Shown: in pieces, positions 8,763 to 16,255 of the stretch
Numbering within the stretch: position 1 is the first letter of the stretch
Layout of the letters: every line of letters starts with the position of its first letter
Source: Rubripirellula reticaptiva
GTDB lineage: Bacteria > Planctomycetota > Planctomycetia > Pirellulales > Pirellulaceae
Reading direction: 5' to 3'
Assembly (NCBI RefSeq): GCF_007860175.1
Contig: NZ_SJPX01000005.1
Coordinates: 620,001 to 684,000, forward strand
Length of the DNA: 64,000 nucleotides
Translations under genes and position numbers: made by a program
Notes under the pieces: model-generated
Seen by the model: the letters and a program-made list of their open reading frames with translations, nothing else
Told to the model about the DNA's origin: nothing
Databases searched by the model: none

Positions 8763-8893
8763 GACAAAGAACCTGCGGCCACCCTGCGGGCCCCGACATT
8801 GCCCTTTTCAGATCGGGGAATGTCGTCCTAAAGTCGCTCGAGATCGTTGCGATCCGAAACTTTGTCTTCGCTCTTTGGTTGACCCACCTGCCC

Positions 8894-9985
8894 ATGAAAG
8901 TCCTGCAAATTGTCGCCGATGGCGTCCCGGGTGGGGGGACTACGAATGTCCTGGCGCTGACCGAGGACCTGCTGGCACAGTCCGTCGAGGTCGTGTTCTG
9001 TAGCCAGAAAGATTCCTATGCGATCGATGAAGCCCAAACCTTAGGCGCTGAGGTTTGTAACGGGATCGATTTTTTCAGCAGCCGGCTGAGTCGCCGCGTC
9101 GTTCGCGACCTGCACGAGGCCGTCGAGCGAATCAACCCTGATATCATTCACGCGCACGGCGGTCGAGCCGGTTTCGCGCTCGTCCGTGGCGGCGATCGCG
9201 ATAGACTCGCGAGGTCTCTGTATACCGTTCGCGGCTACCAGTTTTATTTCAAACCTGCGCCACTGCGATATTTGGGAAAACGAGCGGAACGCCACATCAG
9301 CCGATCCGTTTTCAAGACGGTCCACGTTTGCGAAAAAGATCGCGAAGTCGGACTGCAGCAAGGCCTCGTCTCCGATGCATCGTCTAGTATGGTCATTCGC
9401 AACGGGCTGCGTCTGTCCGACATCCCCCACCACGACGGGCCTCGGAATCCGAAGGACGTTGCGGTCCTGGGACGACTGACCCACCCGAAGAATCCCGAAC
9501 TGGTTCTCGACCTTGCGGTCCGCTTGGCCAGCGATGGTTTCGTTTTCCACTTGATCGGTGGTGGCGACAAAGAAGCCGAAGTGCGGAGCCGAGTCGAACG
9601 CGAGAACATCACGAACGTTCGAATGTATGGCCATCGCAGCCGCGAGGAAGGATTGAAGATCATGTCGGGCGCGGGCACGTTCTTACTGGCCAGCCGTTCC
9701 GAGGGGCTGCCGATCGCACCGGTCGAAGCAATGGCGATGGGATTGCCCGTGGTGATCAGTAACGTCAACGGTTGCACCGAAGTGGTTCGCGACGGAATCG
9801 AAGGCCGCGTCGCACCAAGCGAAGATCGCGATGCGTTTGTCGCAGCGTTAAGAGCGGTAATCTCCGAACCTGAAAAGACTCGTCAATTGGTCGAAAATGG
9901 AAAGATTCGCGTGGCGACCGAATTCACTCGCGACCGCGTCGTCCAGCAACACCTTCAACTCTACGATGACTGCCTCAATCGATAG
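8894..9985 (+). CDS. Glycosyltransferase family 4 (GT-B) protein
   Basis: A 363-residue GT-B glycosyltransferase from the ATG at 8894 (MKVLQIVADGVPGGGTTNV), which is the standard family start with a glycine-rich acceptor loop; the in-frame ATG at 8879 would add five residues. The donor domain begins VAVLGRLTHPKNPELVLDLA and carries SRSEGLPIAPVEAMAMGLPV with the E-x7-E motif, followed by NGCTEVV. It is separated from the main polysaccharide cluster by the two signalling genes and has no obvious operon partner. A likely job is adding a sugar to a surface glycan; the acceptor is unknown. Confidence 0.9.
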   Translation: MKVLQIVADGVPGGGTTNVLALTEDLLAQSVEVVFCSQKDSYAIDEAQTLGAEVCNGIDFFSSRLSRRVVRDLHEAVERINPDIIHAHGGRAGFALVRGGDRDRLARSLYTVRGYQFYFKPAPLRYLGKRAERHISRSVFKTVHVCEKDREVGLQQGLVSDASSSMVIRNGLRLSDIPHHDGPRNPKDVAVLGRLTHPKNPELVLDLAVRLASDGFVFHLIGGGDKEAEVRSRVERENITNVRMYGHRSREEGLKIMSGAGTFLLASRSEGLPIAPVEAMAMGLPVVISNVNGCTEVVRDGIEGRVAPSEDRDAFVAALRAVISEPEKTRQLVENGKIRVATEFTRDRVVQQHLQLYDDCLNR

Positions 9986-9997
9986 GACGATCGAACC

Positions 9998-10021
9998 GAT
10001 CGGCTGATTTGACAGCCGGTC
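9998..10021 (+). terminator. Hairpin 12 nt after the glycosyltransferase stop
   Basis: A 9-bp stem with one G-T wobble (GATCGGCTG / CAGCCGGTC) and a 6-nt loop starts right after the stop codon. It has no U-tract, so it may act as an mRNA-end stabiliser or a Rho-assisted site rather than a full intrinsic terminator. Confidence 0.35.
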
Positions 10022-10194
10022 AGACAAGGGTATCGCGAATGAGCATGGACGGCGTCAGCAGCAGGTCAGACAAGCCGTGAATGCACATAAGATTCCCCCC
10101 CCGAACGTAACGTTGTCCTGGCCAGAATCGTGGCAAAACGTCGCGGATGCGACTCTGCGAGCCCATGCCTGACTGCATGGCCGTTTTGATGGTA

Positions 10195-10223
10195 TTGGGA
10201 CAATGACCGGTGGGGGCTATATT
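10195..10223 (+). promoter_or_regulatory. Sigma70-like promoter for the Mrp/Mbh-type antiporter operon
   Basis: TTGGGA at 10195-10200 and TATATT at 10218-10223 are separated by exactly 17 nt, matching 4/6 and 5/6 positions of the vegetative consensus. A start point near 10230 would give a leader of about 30 nt before the GTG start of the first antiporter gene. Confidence 0.5.
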
Positions 10224-10261
10224 CGGCGCCGAGCACAGACGGGACGAATCCCGGCCCGATT

Positions 10262-10840
10262 GTGACCGCTCAACCGCAATCACCAACACGATCCCCCGCA
10301 GAACACAGGTCCGTGAAATACACGCTCACGCTAGGCGCCGCGCTGTTCGCCAATTGGCTGTTGTGGTCCGGCCACTTCGATAATCCATTCCTGATTGGAA
10401 TGGGGATAGCGTCATGCGGAGTCAGTTTGTGGTTGTCGCAGCGGATGAAAATTGTGGACGAAGAAGGCGCGCCGGCGCAGTTAGGATTTCGGCCGTTTAC
10501 TCAATATGCACCATGGCTGATCAAGGAAATCGTGGTATCGAATATCCAAGTCGCCAAGATCATTTTGTCGGCTAAGATGCCGCTAAAACGCAACATTGTG
10601 ATGGTCACCGCTAGCCAAAAGAGTCCGCTGGGGCGTGTGATCATGGCGAACTCGATCACCCTGACGCCGGGAACCGTTTCGATGGACCTGATCGGCAACA
10701 AAATCAAAGTCCACGCGTTGTCGCTTGAAGAAGCCGAAGAAGACATGTCGGGCGACATGGACCGCCGAATCACACGGTTGGAACAGCAAGGCTCGCGACG
10801 ACCCGCACAGTCGCGTGATCGATCGAGCGCGAAGCCATGA
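10262..10840 (+). CDS. mrpE: Na+/H+ antiporter subunit E (MrpE/MnhE)
   Basis: A 192-residue protein with two hydrophobic segments near residues 22-60 and a conserved cytoplasmic part containing PWLIKEIVVSNIQVAKIIL and SITLTPGTVSMDL, the defining MrpE signature. MrpE is a membrane subunit needed for assembly and function of the hetero-oligomeric cation/proton antiporter. Start is a GTG; a second in-frame GTG at 10313 with AGG just upstream would remove 17 polar residues and is a real alternative. The C-terminal 40 residues are charged and extend beyond the family core. It is the first gene of the operon and overlaps the next by 4 nt. Confidence 0.9.
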   Translation: MTAQPQSPTRSPAEHRSVKYTLTLGAALFANWLLWSGHFDNPFLIGMGIASCGVSLWLSQRMKIVDEEGAPAQLGFRPFTQYAPWLIKEIVVSNIQVAKIILSAKMPLKRNIVMVTASQKSPLGRVIMANSITLTPGTVSMDLIGNKIKVHALSLEEAEEDMSGDMDRRITRLEQQGSRRPAQSRDRSSAKP

Positions 10841-11121
10841 CGATCAATATGTTTGGAGTCGCAAGCGCGGCAATGATCGTCACGATGGTGCTCGCTCTGA
10901 TCCGAGCGATGCTTGGACCGACGGTATTCGACAGAGTGTTGGCGCTGAACATGTTTGGCACAAAGACCGTGCTGTTAATTTCGGTCGTCAGCTTCTTGAC
11001 GCATCGTACTGACTTCCTAGACGTGGCACTGATGTACAGCCTGATGAACTTCATCGGCATGGTTGCGTTGCTGCGATTCACAACCATGTCCGCAACTCCG
11101 TTCAACCAAGAGAGCGAGTGA
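10837..11121 (+). CDS. mrpF: Na+/H+ antiporter subunit F (MrpF/MnhF)
   Basis: A 94-residue protein with three hydrophobic helices and the family core ALIRAMLGPTVFDRVLALNM followed by FLDVALMYSLMNFIGMVAL, diagnostic of MrpF. The size matches the family. It starts in an ATGA overlap with mrpE and ends in a GTGA overlap with mrpG, as expected for strictly stoichiometric subunits of one membrane complex. Confidence 0.93.
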   Translation: MTINMFGVASAAMIVTMVLALIRAMLGPTVFDRVLALNMFGTKTVLLISVVSFLTHRTDFLDVALMYSLMNFIGMVALLRFTTMSATPFNQESE

Positions 11122-11474
11122 TGGTGATGGACATCCTCAGTTGGGCTTTTCTGTTGTCCGGATCGGCATTTTCGATCATCGGCGGAATCGGAATTGTGCG
11201 TTTGCCCGAGTTCTTTTCGCGCATGCACGGTGCTGGCATCACGGACACGATGGGTGCGGGATTGATCACGATTGGCTTGATGTTCCAGGCTGATTCGTTC
11301 TTGGTTGGATTCAAACTGTTTGCGATTCTGTTCTTCCTGATGGTCACCAGCCCTAGCTCATGTTACGCACTTGCCCACTCGGCGCTGGTCCACGGCTTGA
11401 AACCTGTACTTGATGTGACAAAACCCAGTAACGGTGATTCGACGGCGTCCAACGACGAAGGATCCGGCTCATGA
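11118..11474 (+). CDS. mrpG: Na+/H+ antiporter subunit G (MrpG/MnhG)
   Basis: A 118-residue protein with three hydrophobic segments. The stretch GIGIVRLPEFFSRMHGAGI followed by DTMGAGLITIGLM is the MrpG/PhaG signature (R-x-P-D-x-x-x-R-x-H-x-x-x-x-D-x-x-G). The start is the GTG overlapping the mrpF stop, immediately followed by an ATG; either would work. The last 25 residues are polar. It overlaps the next gene by 4 nt. Confidence 0.93.
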   Translation: MMVMDILSWAFLLSGSAFSIIGGIGIVRLPEFFSRMHGAGITDTMGAGLITIGLMFQADSFLVGFKLFAILFFLMVTSPSSCYALAHSALVHGLKPVLDVTKPSNGDSTASNDEGSGS

Positions 11475-12016
11475 TGGTGATCGAGTTTGCGATTCTGGGA
11501 ATGCTGGTAACCACAGCGGTCACGATTGCTCGCATGCGAGACTTGTGGGCCGCCATCATGTTTACGGGAATCTACAGTTTCCTATCGGCAAGCTGGATGT
11601 TGCTGTTGGACGCTCCCGACGTATCGTTTACCGAAGCGGCCGTCGGCGCCGGCATCTCGACCGTCTTGATGCTCAGCACGTTGTCGTTGACCGGCAAAGA
11701 AGAGAAAAAGTCAAAACGTTTCGCGCCGATCCCATTCTTGGTGGTCACCGTGACGGGCTGTGCCTTGATCTACGGCACGCTGGACATGCCGCCGATGGGC
11801 GACCCGAATGACCCGATCCATCTGCATCCAGACCCTGGATTTGTCGAGCGATCGCAAACCGATATGCACGGAATGCCAAACGTGGTCACCGCCATTTTGG
11901 CCAGCTATCGAGGCTACGACACGCTGGGTGAAACGACCGTCGTATTGACCGCAGGGATCGCAGTCTTGTTGATCCTGCGACGCGGAAAAGAAGAACACGT
12001 GGAGGCAGAGCTATGA
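11471..12016 (+). CDS. DUF4040/MbhD-MbhE-like antiporter subunit (MrpA C-terminal equivalent)
   Basis: This 181-residue protein has N-terminal helices with the DUF4040 pattern (LWAAIMFTGIYSFLSASWML then DVSFTEAAVGAGISTVLML), which corresponds to the C-terminal domain of Bacillus MrpA and to MbhD of archaeal membrane-bound hydrogenases. After a helix at 90-102 and a polar His/Pro-rich loop, the C-terminus NVVTAILASYRGYDTLGET is the MbhE-like motif, so D and E modules are joined in one chain. The E in SFTEAAVG is the conserved membrane glutamate of this family. It is coupled on both sides by 4-nt overlaps. Confidence 0.82.
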   Translation: MMVIEFAILGMLVTTAVTIARMRDLWAAIMFTGIYSFLSASWMLLLDAPDVSFTEAAVGAGISTVLMLSTLSLTGKEEKKSKRFAPIPFLVVTVTGCALIYGTLDMPPMGDPNDPIHLHPDPGFVERSQTDMHGMPNVVTAILASYRGYDTLGETTVVLTAGIAVLLILRRGKEEHVEAEL

Positions 12017-12453
12017 CCGACTTTCCGATCATTCGCGTCGTCACGAAACTGCTGATCCCGTACATCCTGCTGTTCGCGTTCTACGTTCAATTCCACGGCG
12101 ACTATGGTCCGGGCGGTGGATTCCAAGCGGGCGTTATCTTTGCCGCCGCAATCATTCTGTATGGATTGGTGTTTGGACTCGCCGCAGTCAAAAAGGTCGC
12201 GCCGCCAATCGTCATCGAAAAGTTGATGGCGGCGGGTGTGCTGGTGTACGCAGGCACGGGAATCGCAACCATCGCTCTTGGCGGCAAGTTCCTGGACTAT
12301 GACGTCTTAGAGCATCACTTTTTGACGGAGTACCATTTCCCCAGCGGTCAGCACTTGGGCATTTTCTTGGTCGAATGTGGCGTCGGGATTACGGTCACCG
12401 CCGTGATGACGATGATCTTCTACACCTTCGCTGGACGGAGGCAATCGCCATGA
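12013..12453 (+). CDS. mrpB: Na+/H+ antiporter subunit B (MrpB/MnhB)
   Basis: A 146-residue protein with four hydrophobic helices. The motif FHGDYGPGGGFQAGVIFAAA is the invariant MnhB signature (H-G-x-x-x-P-G-G-G-F-Q-G-G), and EHHFLTEYHFP plus HLGIFLVECGVGITV complete the domain. It belongs in the membrane arm of the antiporter next to the DUF4040 subunit. ATGA overlaps exist at both ends. Confidence 0.93.
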   Translation: MTDFPIIRVVTKLLIPYILLFAFYVQFHGDYGPGGGFQAGVIFAAAIILYGLVFGLAAVKKVAPPIVIEKLMAAGVLVYAGTGIATIALGGKFLDYDVLEHHFLTEYHFPSGQHLGIFLVECGVGITVTAVMTMIFYTFAGRRQSP

Positions 12454-12998
12454 ACATCAACCTGACTAGCGATCCCAACATCGGCATCTTTGCTTGGCAG
12501 TTTCAAGGACTGCTGAATTACTGGGTCGTTGTTTTCCTGATGATGATCGGTTTCTACATCGTCATCGCGAGAGGCAACTTGATCAAAACGATCTTGGGTT
12601 TGAACATTTTCCAGACCTCGGTGTTCTTGCTGTACATCACGATGGGAAAGATCAATGGAGGAACCGCACCGATCATTCCGCCCCACTTGGTCGCGAGTCA
12701 CGGTAACGCTGCTGGCCACGGTGATGTGACGACTCATGGCGATGCTGCCATTCATGGTGAAGGCGTATCCCACGGTAATTCGGCGATCGATGAACATACC
12801 GAACTTGCAACCGAAGCGGCGACGATGATCTATTCAAATCCGCTGCCAAGTGTTTTGATGCTGACCGCAATCGTGGTAGGCATCGCTACGACGGCGACGG
12901 CGCTGGCGTTGATTGTTCGGATTCGCGAAGACTATGGCACGATCGAAGAAGACGAGATTCTTCAAATCGATCAGGCTGGAACGGATGGCAACCCGTGA
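12450..12998 (+). CDS. mrpC: Na+/H+ antiporter subunit C (MrpC/NuoK-like) with His-rich insert
   Basis: The start is the ATG at 12450 in the ATGA overlap with mrpB; the open frame further upstream only shadows mrpB. The NuoK-like core is split: helices 1-2 contain IVIARGNLIKTILGLNIFQTSVFLL and the last helix ends with SVLMLTAIVVGIATTATALALIVR. Between GTAPI and NPLPSVLMLTAI lies an unusual insert of about 50 residues rich in His and Gly (repeated HG pairs). At 182 residues it is clearly longer than typical MrpC (about 113). The insert probably faces the periplasm and could bind metal or protons; that part is inference. Confidence 0.88.
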   Translation: MNINLTSDPNIGIFAWQFQGLLNYWVVVFLMMIGFYIVIARGNLIKTILGLNIFQTSVFLLYITMGKINGGTAPIIPPHLVASHGNAAGHGDVTTHGDAAIHGEGVSHGNSAIDEHTELATEAATMIYSNPLPSVLMLTAIVVGIATTATALALIVRIREDYGTIEEDEILQIDQAGTDGNP

Positions 12999-14476
12999 TC
13001 GAAGCACACCTGCCTGTCCTGTTGATCGTGCTTCCGATGATGGCAGCACCACTTTGCGTGTTGGCCGGAAACCGCAAGGCCGCCTATGGAATCGCGTTGC
13101 TAACGACCCTTGCCACGTTCGCCATCGGACTGCGTTTGATGTCGACGGTTCTTTCGACCGGCTCGATTCACTACGAAATCGGCGGCTGGGAACCTCCCTA
13201 CGGCATCGAGTACGTCGTTGACTCGTTTAGCGCGTTTGTGATCTTGATCGTCTCGGCAATGGCGGCGATCACAATGATGTACGCTCCGCCAAGTCTCGAC
13301 AAAGAAATTCTGCCGTCGAAACACTACCTGTTCTACGCCACGTTCTTGCTGTGCATGACAGGTCTACTTGGGATGTGCGTGACGGGTGACTTGTTCAACG
13401 TATTCGTGTTTCTCGAAATCTCGTCGCTATCGTCTTACGCACTGATCTCGCTCGGCAAGACCCGACGCGCACCTTTGGCGGCACTGCAGTACTTGATCCT
13501 GGGCAGCGTCGGCGCAACGTTCATCCTGATTGGTATCGGCTTGCTTTATCAAATGACCGGAACGTTGAACATGGTCGACATCGCGTCGCGGATCAACACA
13601 GTCAACGGTCCGCGAACGATGCTCGTAGCTTTGGCGTTCATGACGATTGGTTTGTACATCAAGATGGCGGTCTTTCCGCTGCACACTTGGTTGCCCAATG
13701 CATATACCTACGCACCTTCGGTGGTCACGGTGTTCGTGGCTGCGACGGCAACCAAAGTTTCCGTCTATGCCTTTGTTCGGTTGATCTACGGAATCGTGAC
13801 GCCGGACTTTGCTTTCGAGACCTTGCCGTTGGATGCGGCCCTGCGATTGATGGCCTTTGTCGGAATCTTTGTGGCGTCGACTGCGGCGATCTTTCAAGAC
13901 AATGTCAAACGACTTCTCGCCTACAGCAGCATTGCTCAGATCGGTTACATCCTGTTGGGCGTCAGCATGAACACACAAGCTGGATTGACCGGAGGGATCG
14001 CCCACATGTTCAATCACGCGATCATCAAGGGCGGCTTGTTCATGGTGGTTGGATGCTTTGCTATGCGATTGGGTTCGGTCCAGCTTAGCGACTGGAGAGG
14101 CGCAGGCCGCACGATGCCGTGGACCGCTTTTGCTTGGGCGGTGGGTGGACTCGGGTTGATCGGCGTTCCACTGACAGCGGGCTTCATCAGCAAATGGCTG
14201 CTGCTGACGGCAGCCTTCGAGTCCGAGCTTTGGCAAGTTGCCGTGCTGATGCTAATCAGTTCACTGCTGGCAATTGTCTACGTTTGGCGAGTCGTCGAAA
14301 CACTCTACTTTTCAGAACCATCCGAAATAGCCAAAGCGGCCACCGACGCTCCCCTGCAAATGTTGGTTCCGACCTATGTCGTCATCGGTGCCACGGTATT
14401 GTTCGGAATCTGGACAACCTACTCCGCTGGCCTGGCGGCCAATGCGGCCGCCATGTTGTTGGGAGGCTCGCAATGA
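12995..14476 (+). CDS. mrpD: Na+/H+ antiporter subunit D (MrpD), first NuoL/M/N-like subunit
   Basis: A 493-residue protein with about 14 transmembrane helices of the complex-I antiporter-like family. Conserved proton-channel residues are present: Glu141 in the helix NVFVFLEISSLSSY and the Lys of YIKMAVFPLHTWLPNAY, plus the discontinuous-helix region HMFNHAIIKGGLFM. This subunit couples cation and proton movement. Start is a GTG in a GTGA overlap with mrpC; it overlaps the following subunit by 4 nt. The operon contains three such antiporter-like proteins, compared with two (A and D) in classical Mrp. Confidence 0.92.
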   Translation: MIEAHLPVLLIVLPMMAAPLCVLAGNRKAAYGIALLTTLATFAIGLRLMSTVLSTGSIHYEIGGWEPPYGIEYVVDSFSAFVILIVSAMAAITMMYAPPSLDKEILPSKHYLFYATFLLCMTGLLGMCVTGDLFNVFVFLEISSLSSYALISLGKTRRAPLAALQYLILGSVGATFILIGIGLLYQMTGTLNMVDIASRINTVNGPRTMLVALAFMTIGLYIKMAVFPLHTWLPNAYTYAPSVVTVFVAATATKVSVYAFVRLIYGIVTPDFAFETLPLDAALRLMAFVGIFVASTAAIFQDNVKRLLAYSSIAQIGYILLGVSMNTQAGLTGGIAHMFNHAIIKGGLFMVVGCFAMRLGSVQLSDWRGAGRTMPWTAFAWAVGGLGLIGVPLTAGFISKWLLLTAAFESELWQVAVLMLISSLLAIVYVWRVVETLYFSEPSEIAKAATDAPLQMLVPTYVVIGATVLFGIWTTYSAGLAANAAAMLLGGSQ

Positions 14477-15951
14477 TGTCGCCCGAGAATTTGATCGCTA
14501 TTTGCCTGACGCTGCCGCTGTTGGCATTTGCGTTAAACTTTGCCTTTAGCAAGGTTCCGAATTTGCGAGAAGGCAGCACGGTGACGATCGCGACGATCGT
14601 GTTTGCCGCTGCATGGGCACTGTCGCGAAGTGTGTTCGCCGGACAACGCCCCGAGCTTGCGATTGGCGAGATCCTGCCTGGGTTTGCGATTCGATTTCAA
14701 GTCGAACCGCTGGGAATGCTGTTCGCGTTGGTCGCCACAGGATTGTGGATTCTGACCACGGTTTATGCAGCCGGATACATGCGTGGCCATCACGAAAAAC
14801 ATCAAACACGATTCTTTGGTTGTTTTGCGGTCGCAATCTTTGCGGCTTTGGCAGCAGCGTTTTCAGCCAACTTGTTCACGCTGTTCGTCGCCTACGAATT
14901 GATGACGGTTTCGACCTATCCCTTGGTGACTCACCACGGAGACGAAGAAGCTCGAGGCGGCGGCCGAGTCTACCTAGGCATCCTACTGTCCACGTCGATC
15001 GCGTTCTTCATGCTCGCGATCGCGTGGACAGGGTCAGTCGCGGGAACGTTGGATTTTCGCGCCGGCGGCATCCTGAGCGATGCCTACAAGTCCGGTTCGA
15101 TTTCACAGACCGGACTAGGCGTTTTGCTGGGGTTGTACGCGTTTGGAATTGGTAAAGCCGCGCTAATGCCGTTCCACCGTTGGTTGCCGGCGGCCATGGT
15201 GGCCCCCACACCGGTCAGCGCTTTGCTGCACGCAGTAGCCGTCGTCAAGGTTGGCGTTTTTTCAGTGATGAAGGTCGCCATTTATATTTTTGGCATCGAC
15301 CTGCTGCACTCGTCCGGTGTGAATGTTTGGCTGATGTACGTTGCCGGCTACACTTTGCTAGTGGCGTCGCTGGTGGCGATGACCAAAGACAACTTAAAAG
15401 CGCGTCTTGCCTATTCAACGATTGGCCAGTTGGCGTACATCACGCTGGGCGCCGCGATCGCCAACCCGTCAGCGGTGATCGGTGGCGGCATGCACATTGC
15501 GATGCACGCCGTCGGCAAGATCACGCTGTTCTTTTGCGCTGGTGCGATTTACGTGGCCGCGCACAAGAAAAACATCAGCGACATGCGGGGTCTTGGCCGC
15601 CAAATGCCCTACACATTTGCCGCTTTCGCGATCGCATCGATCAGCATCATTGGGCTGCCGCCGGGCGGCGGTGCGTGGAGCAAATGGTTCCTGGCGATCG
15701 GTACGGTTGAAAGCGGCCACTATGCATTAACCGCCGCGTTGATGATCAGTTCGCTGCTGAACATCGCCTACTTGGTTCCGATTCCGGTACTGGCGTTCAT
15801 GTCGCCGCCGGAGGATTCGGATTCCACCAAAACTATCCACGAAGCACCGCTGGCGTGTGTGATTCCGTTGTGTATGACAGCTATCGGCAGCGTGCTGTTG
15901 TTCTTCGCCGCCGAGTCGATTTACGAAGTGCTGCTGCCAATCACAAAGTGA
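14473..15951 (+). CDS. Second NuoL/M/N-like antiporter subunit (MrpD/MbhH-like)
   Basis: A 492-residue polytopic protein starting at the ATG overlapping the previous stop by 4 nt; the longer open frame upstream is only a shadow of the first D subunit. It keeps the functional acidic residue in TLFVAYELMTVSTYPLV and the lysine in GKAALMPFHRWLPAAM, and the segment TPVSALLHAVAVVKVGVFSV is the typical complex-I broken-helix region. It is only distantly similar to the first D subunit, so it is not a recent duplicate. It most likely forms a second proton path in the same complex. Confidence 0.88.
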   Translation: MMSPENLIAICLTLPLLAFALNFAFSKVPNLREGSTVTIATIVFAAAWALSRSVFAGQRPELAIGEILPGFAIRFQVEPLGMLFALVATGLWILTTVYAAGYMRGHHEKHQTRFFGCFAVAIFAALAAAFSANLFTLFVAYELMTVSTYPLVTHHGDEEARGGGRVYLGILLSTSIAFFMLAIAWTGSVAGTLDFRAGGILSDAYKSGSISQTGLGVLLGLYAFGIGKAALMPFHRWLPAAMVAPTPVSALLHAVAVVKVGVFSVMKVAIYIFGIDLLHSSGVNVWLMYVAGYTLLVASLVAMTKDNLKARLAYSTIGQLAYITLGAAIANPSAVIGGGMHIAMHAVGKITLFFCAGAIYVAAHKKNISDMRGLGRQMPYTFAAFAIASISIIGLPPGGGAWSKWFLAIGTVESGHYALTAALMISSLLNIAYLVPIPVLAFMSPPEDSDSTKTIHEAPLACVIPLCMTAIGSVLLFFAAESIYEVLLPITK

Positions 15952-15985
15952 GCCAACGTCCTGCCGCAATCAGGAAGCAAACATC

Positions 15986-16255
15986 ATGAACCATCACAAA
16001 ACTGATTCGGAACCAAGTTGGTTCGAACGTCCAGCAAACATCAATCGGATGATTGGCGCGTTGGTGGTGGTGTGTGCTGGATTGGTCGCAGCCGATTGGT
16101 TTTACGAAAACCCACATCCTCATTTCGATTTAGAAACTTCGTTTGGCTTCCAGGCCTGGTTTGGGTTCGTCGCGTTTATCGTCGTCGTATTCCTAGGGCG
16201 ACTGCTTCGTTTGCTTGTCAGCAAACCGGAGGACTATTATGAACGTCGTCGCTAA
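15986..16255 (+). CDS. Small two-helix membrane protein inside antiporter operon
   Basis: An 89-residue protein, ATG at 15986, 34 nt after the second D subunit. Two hydrophobic segments (about 28-47 and 58-75) flank the acidic/aromatic stretch WFYENPHPHFDLETSFGFQ, and the C-terminus is basic (KPEDYYERRR). The sequence around EDYYERRR contains the ribosome-binding site of the next gene, which it overlaps by 17 nt. I recognise no family. Its position, size and coupling argue for an accessory or assembly subunit of the antiporter complex. Confidence 0.72.
   Translation: MNHHKTDSEPSWFERPANINRMIGALVVVCAGLVAADWFYENPHPHFDLETSFGFQAWFGFVAFIVVVFLGRLLRLLVSKPEDYYERRR

Noticed and set aside
12450-12998. 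His-rich MrpC as a frameshifted fusion of two genes
   Set aside because: Both NuoK-like halves are in one frame and the flanking 4-nt overlaps are intact, so an in-frame insertion is simpler.
14119-14472. Long N-terminal extension of the second D subunit
   Set aside because: It overlaps mrpD out of frame; the ATG at 14473 gives the usual 4-nt coupling and a normal family length.
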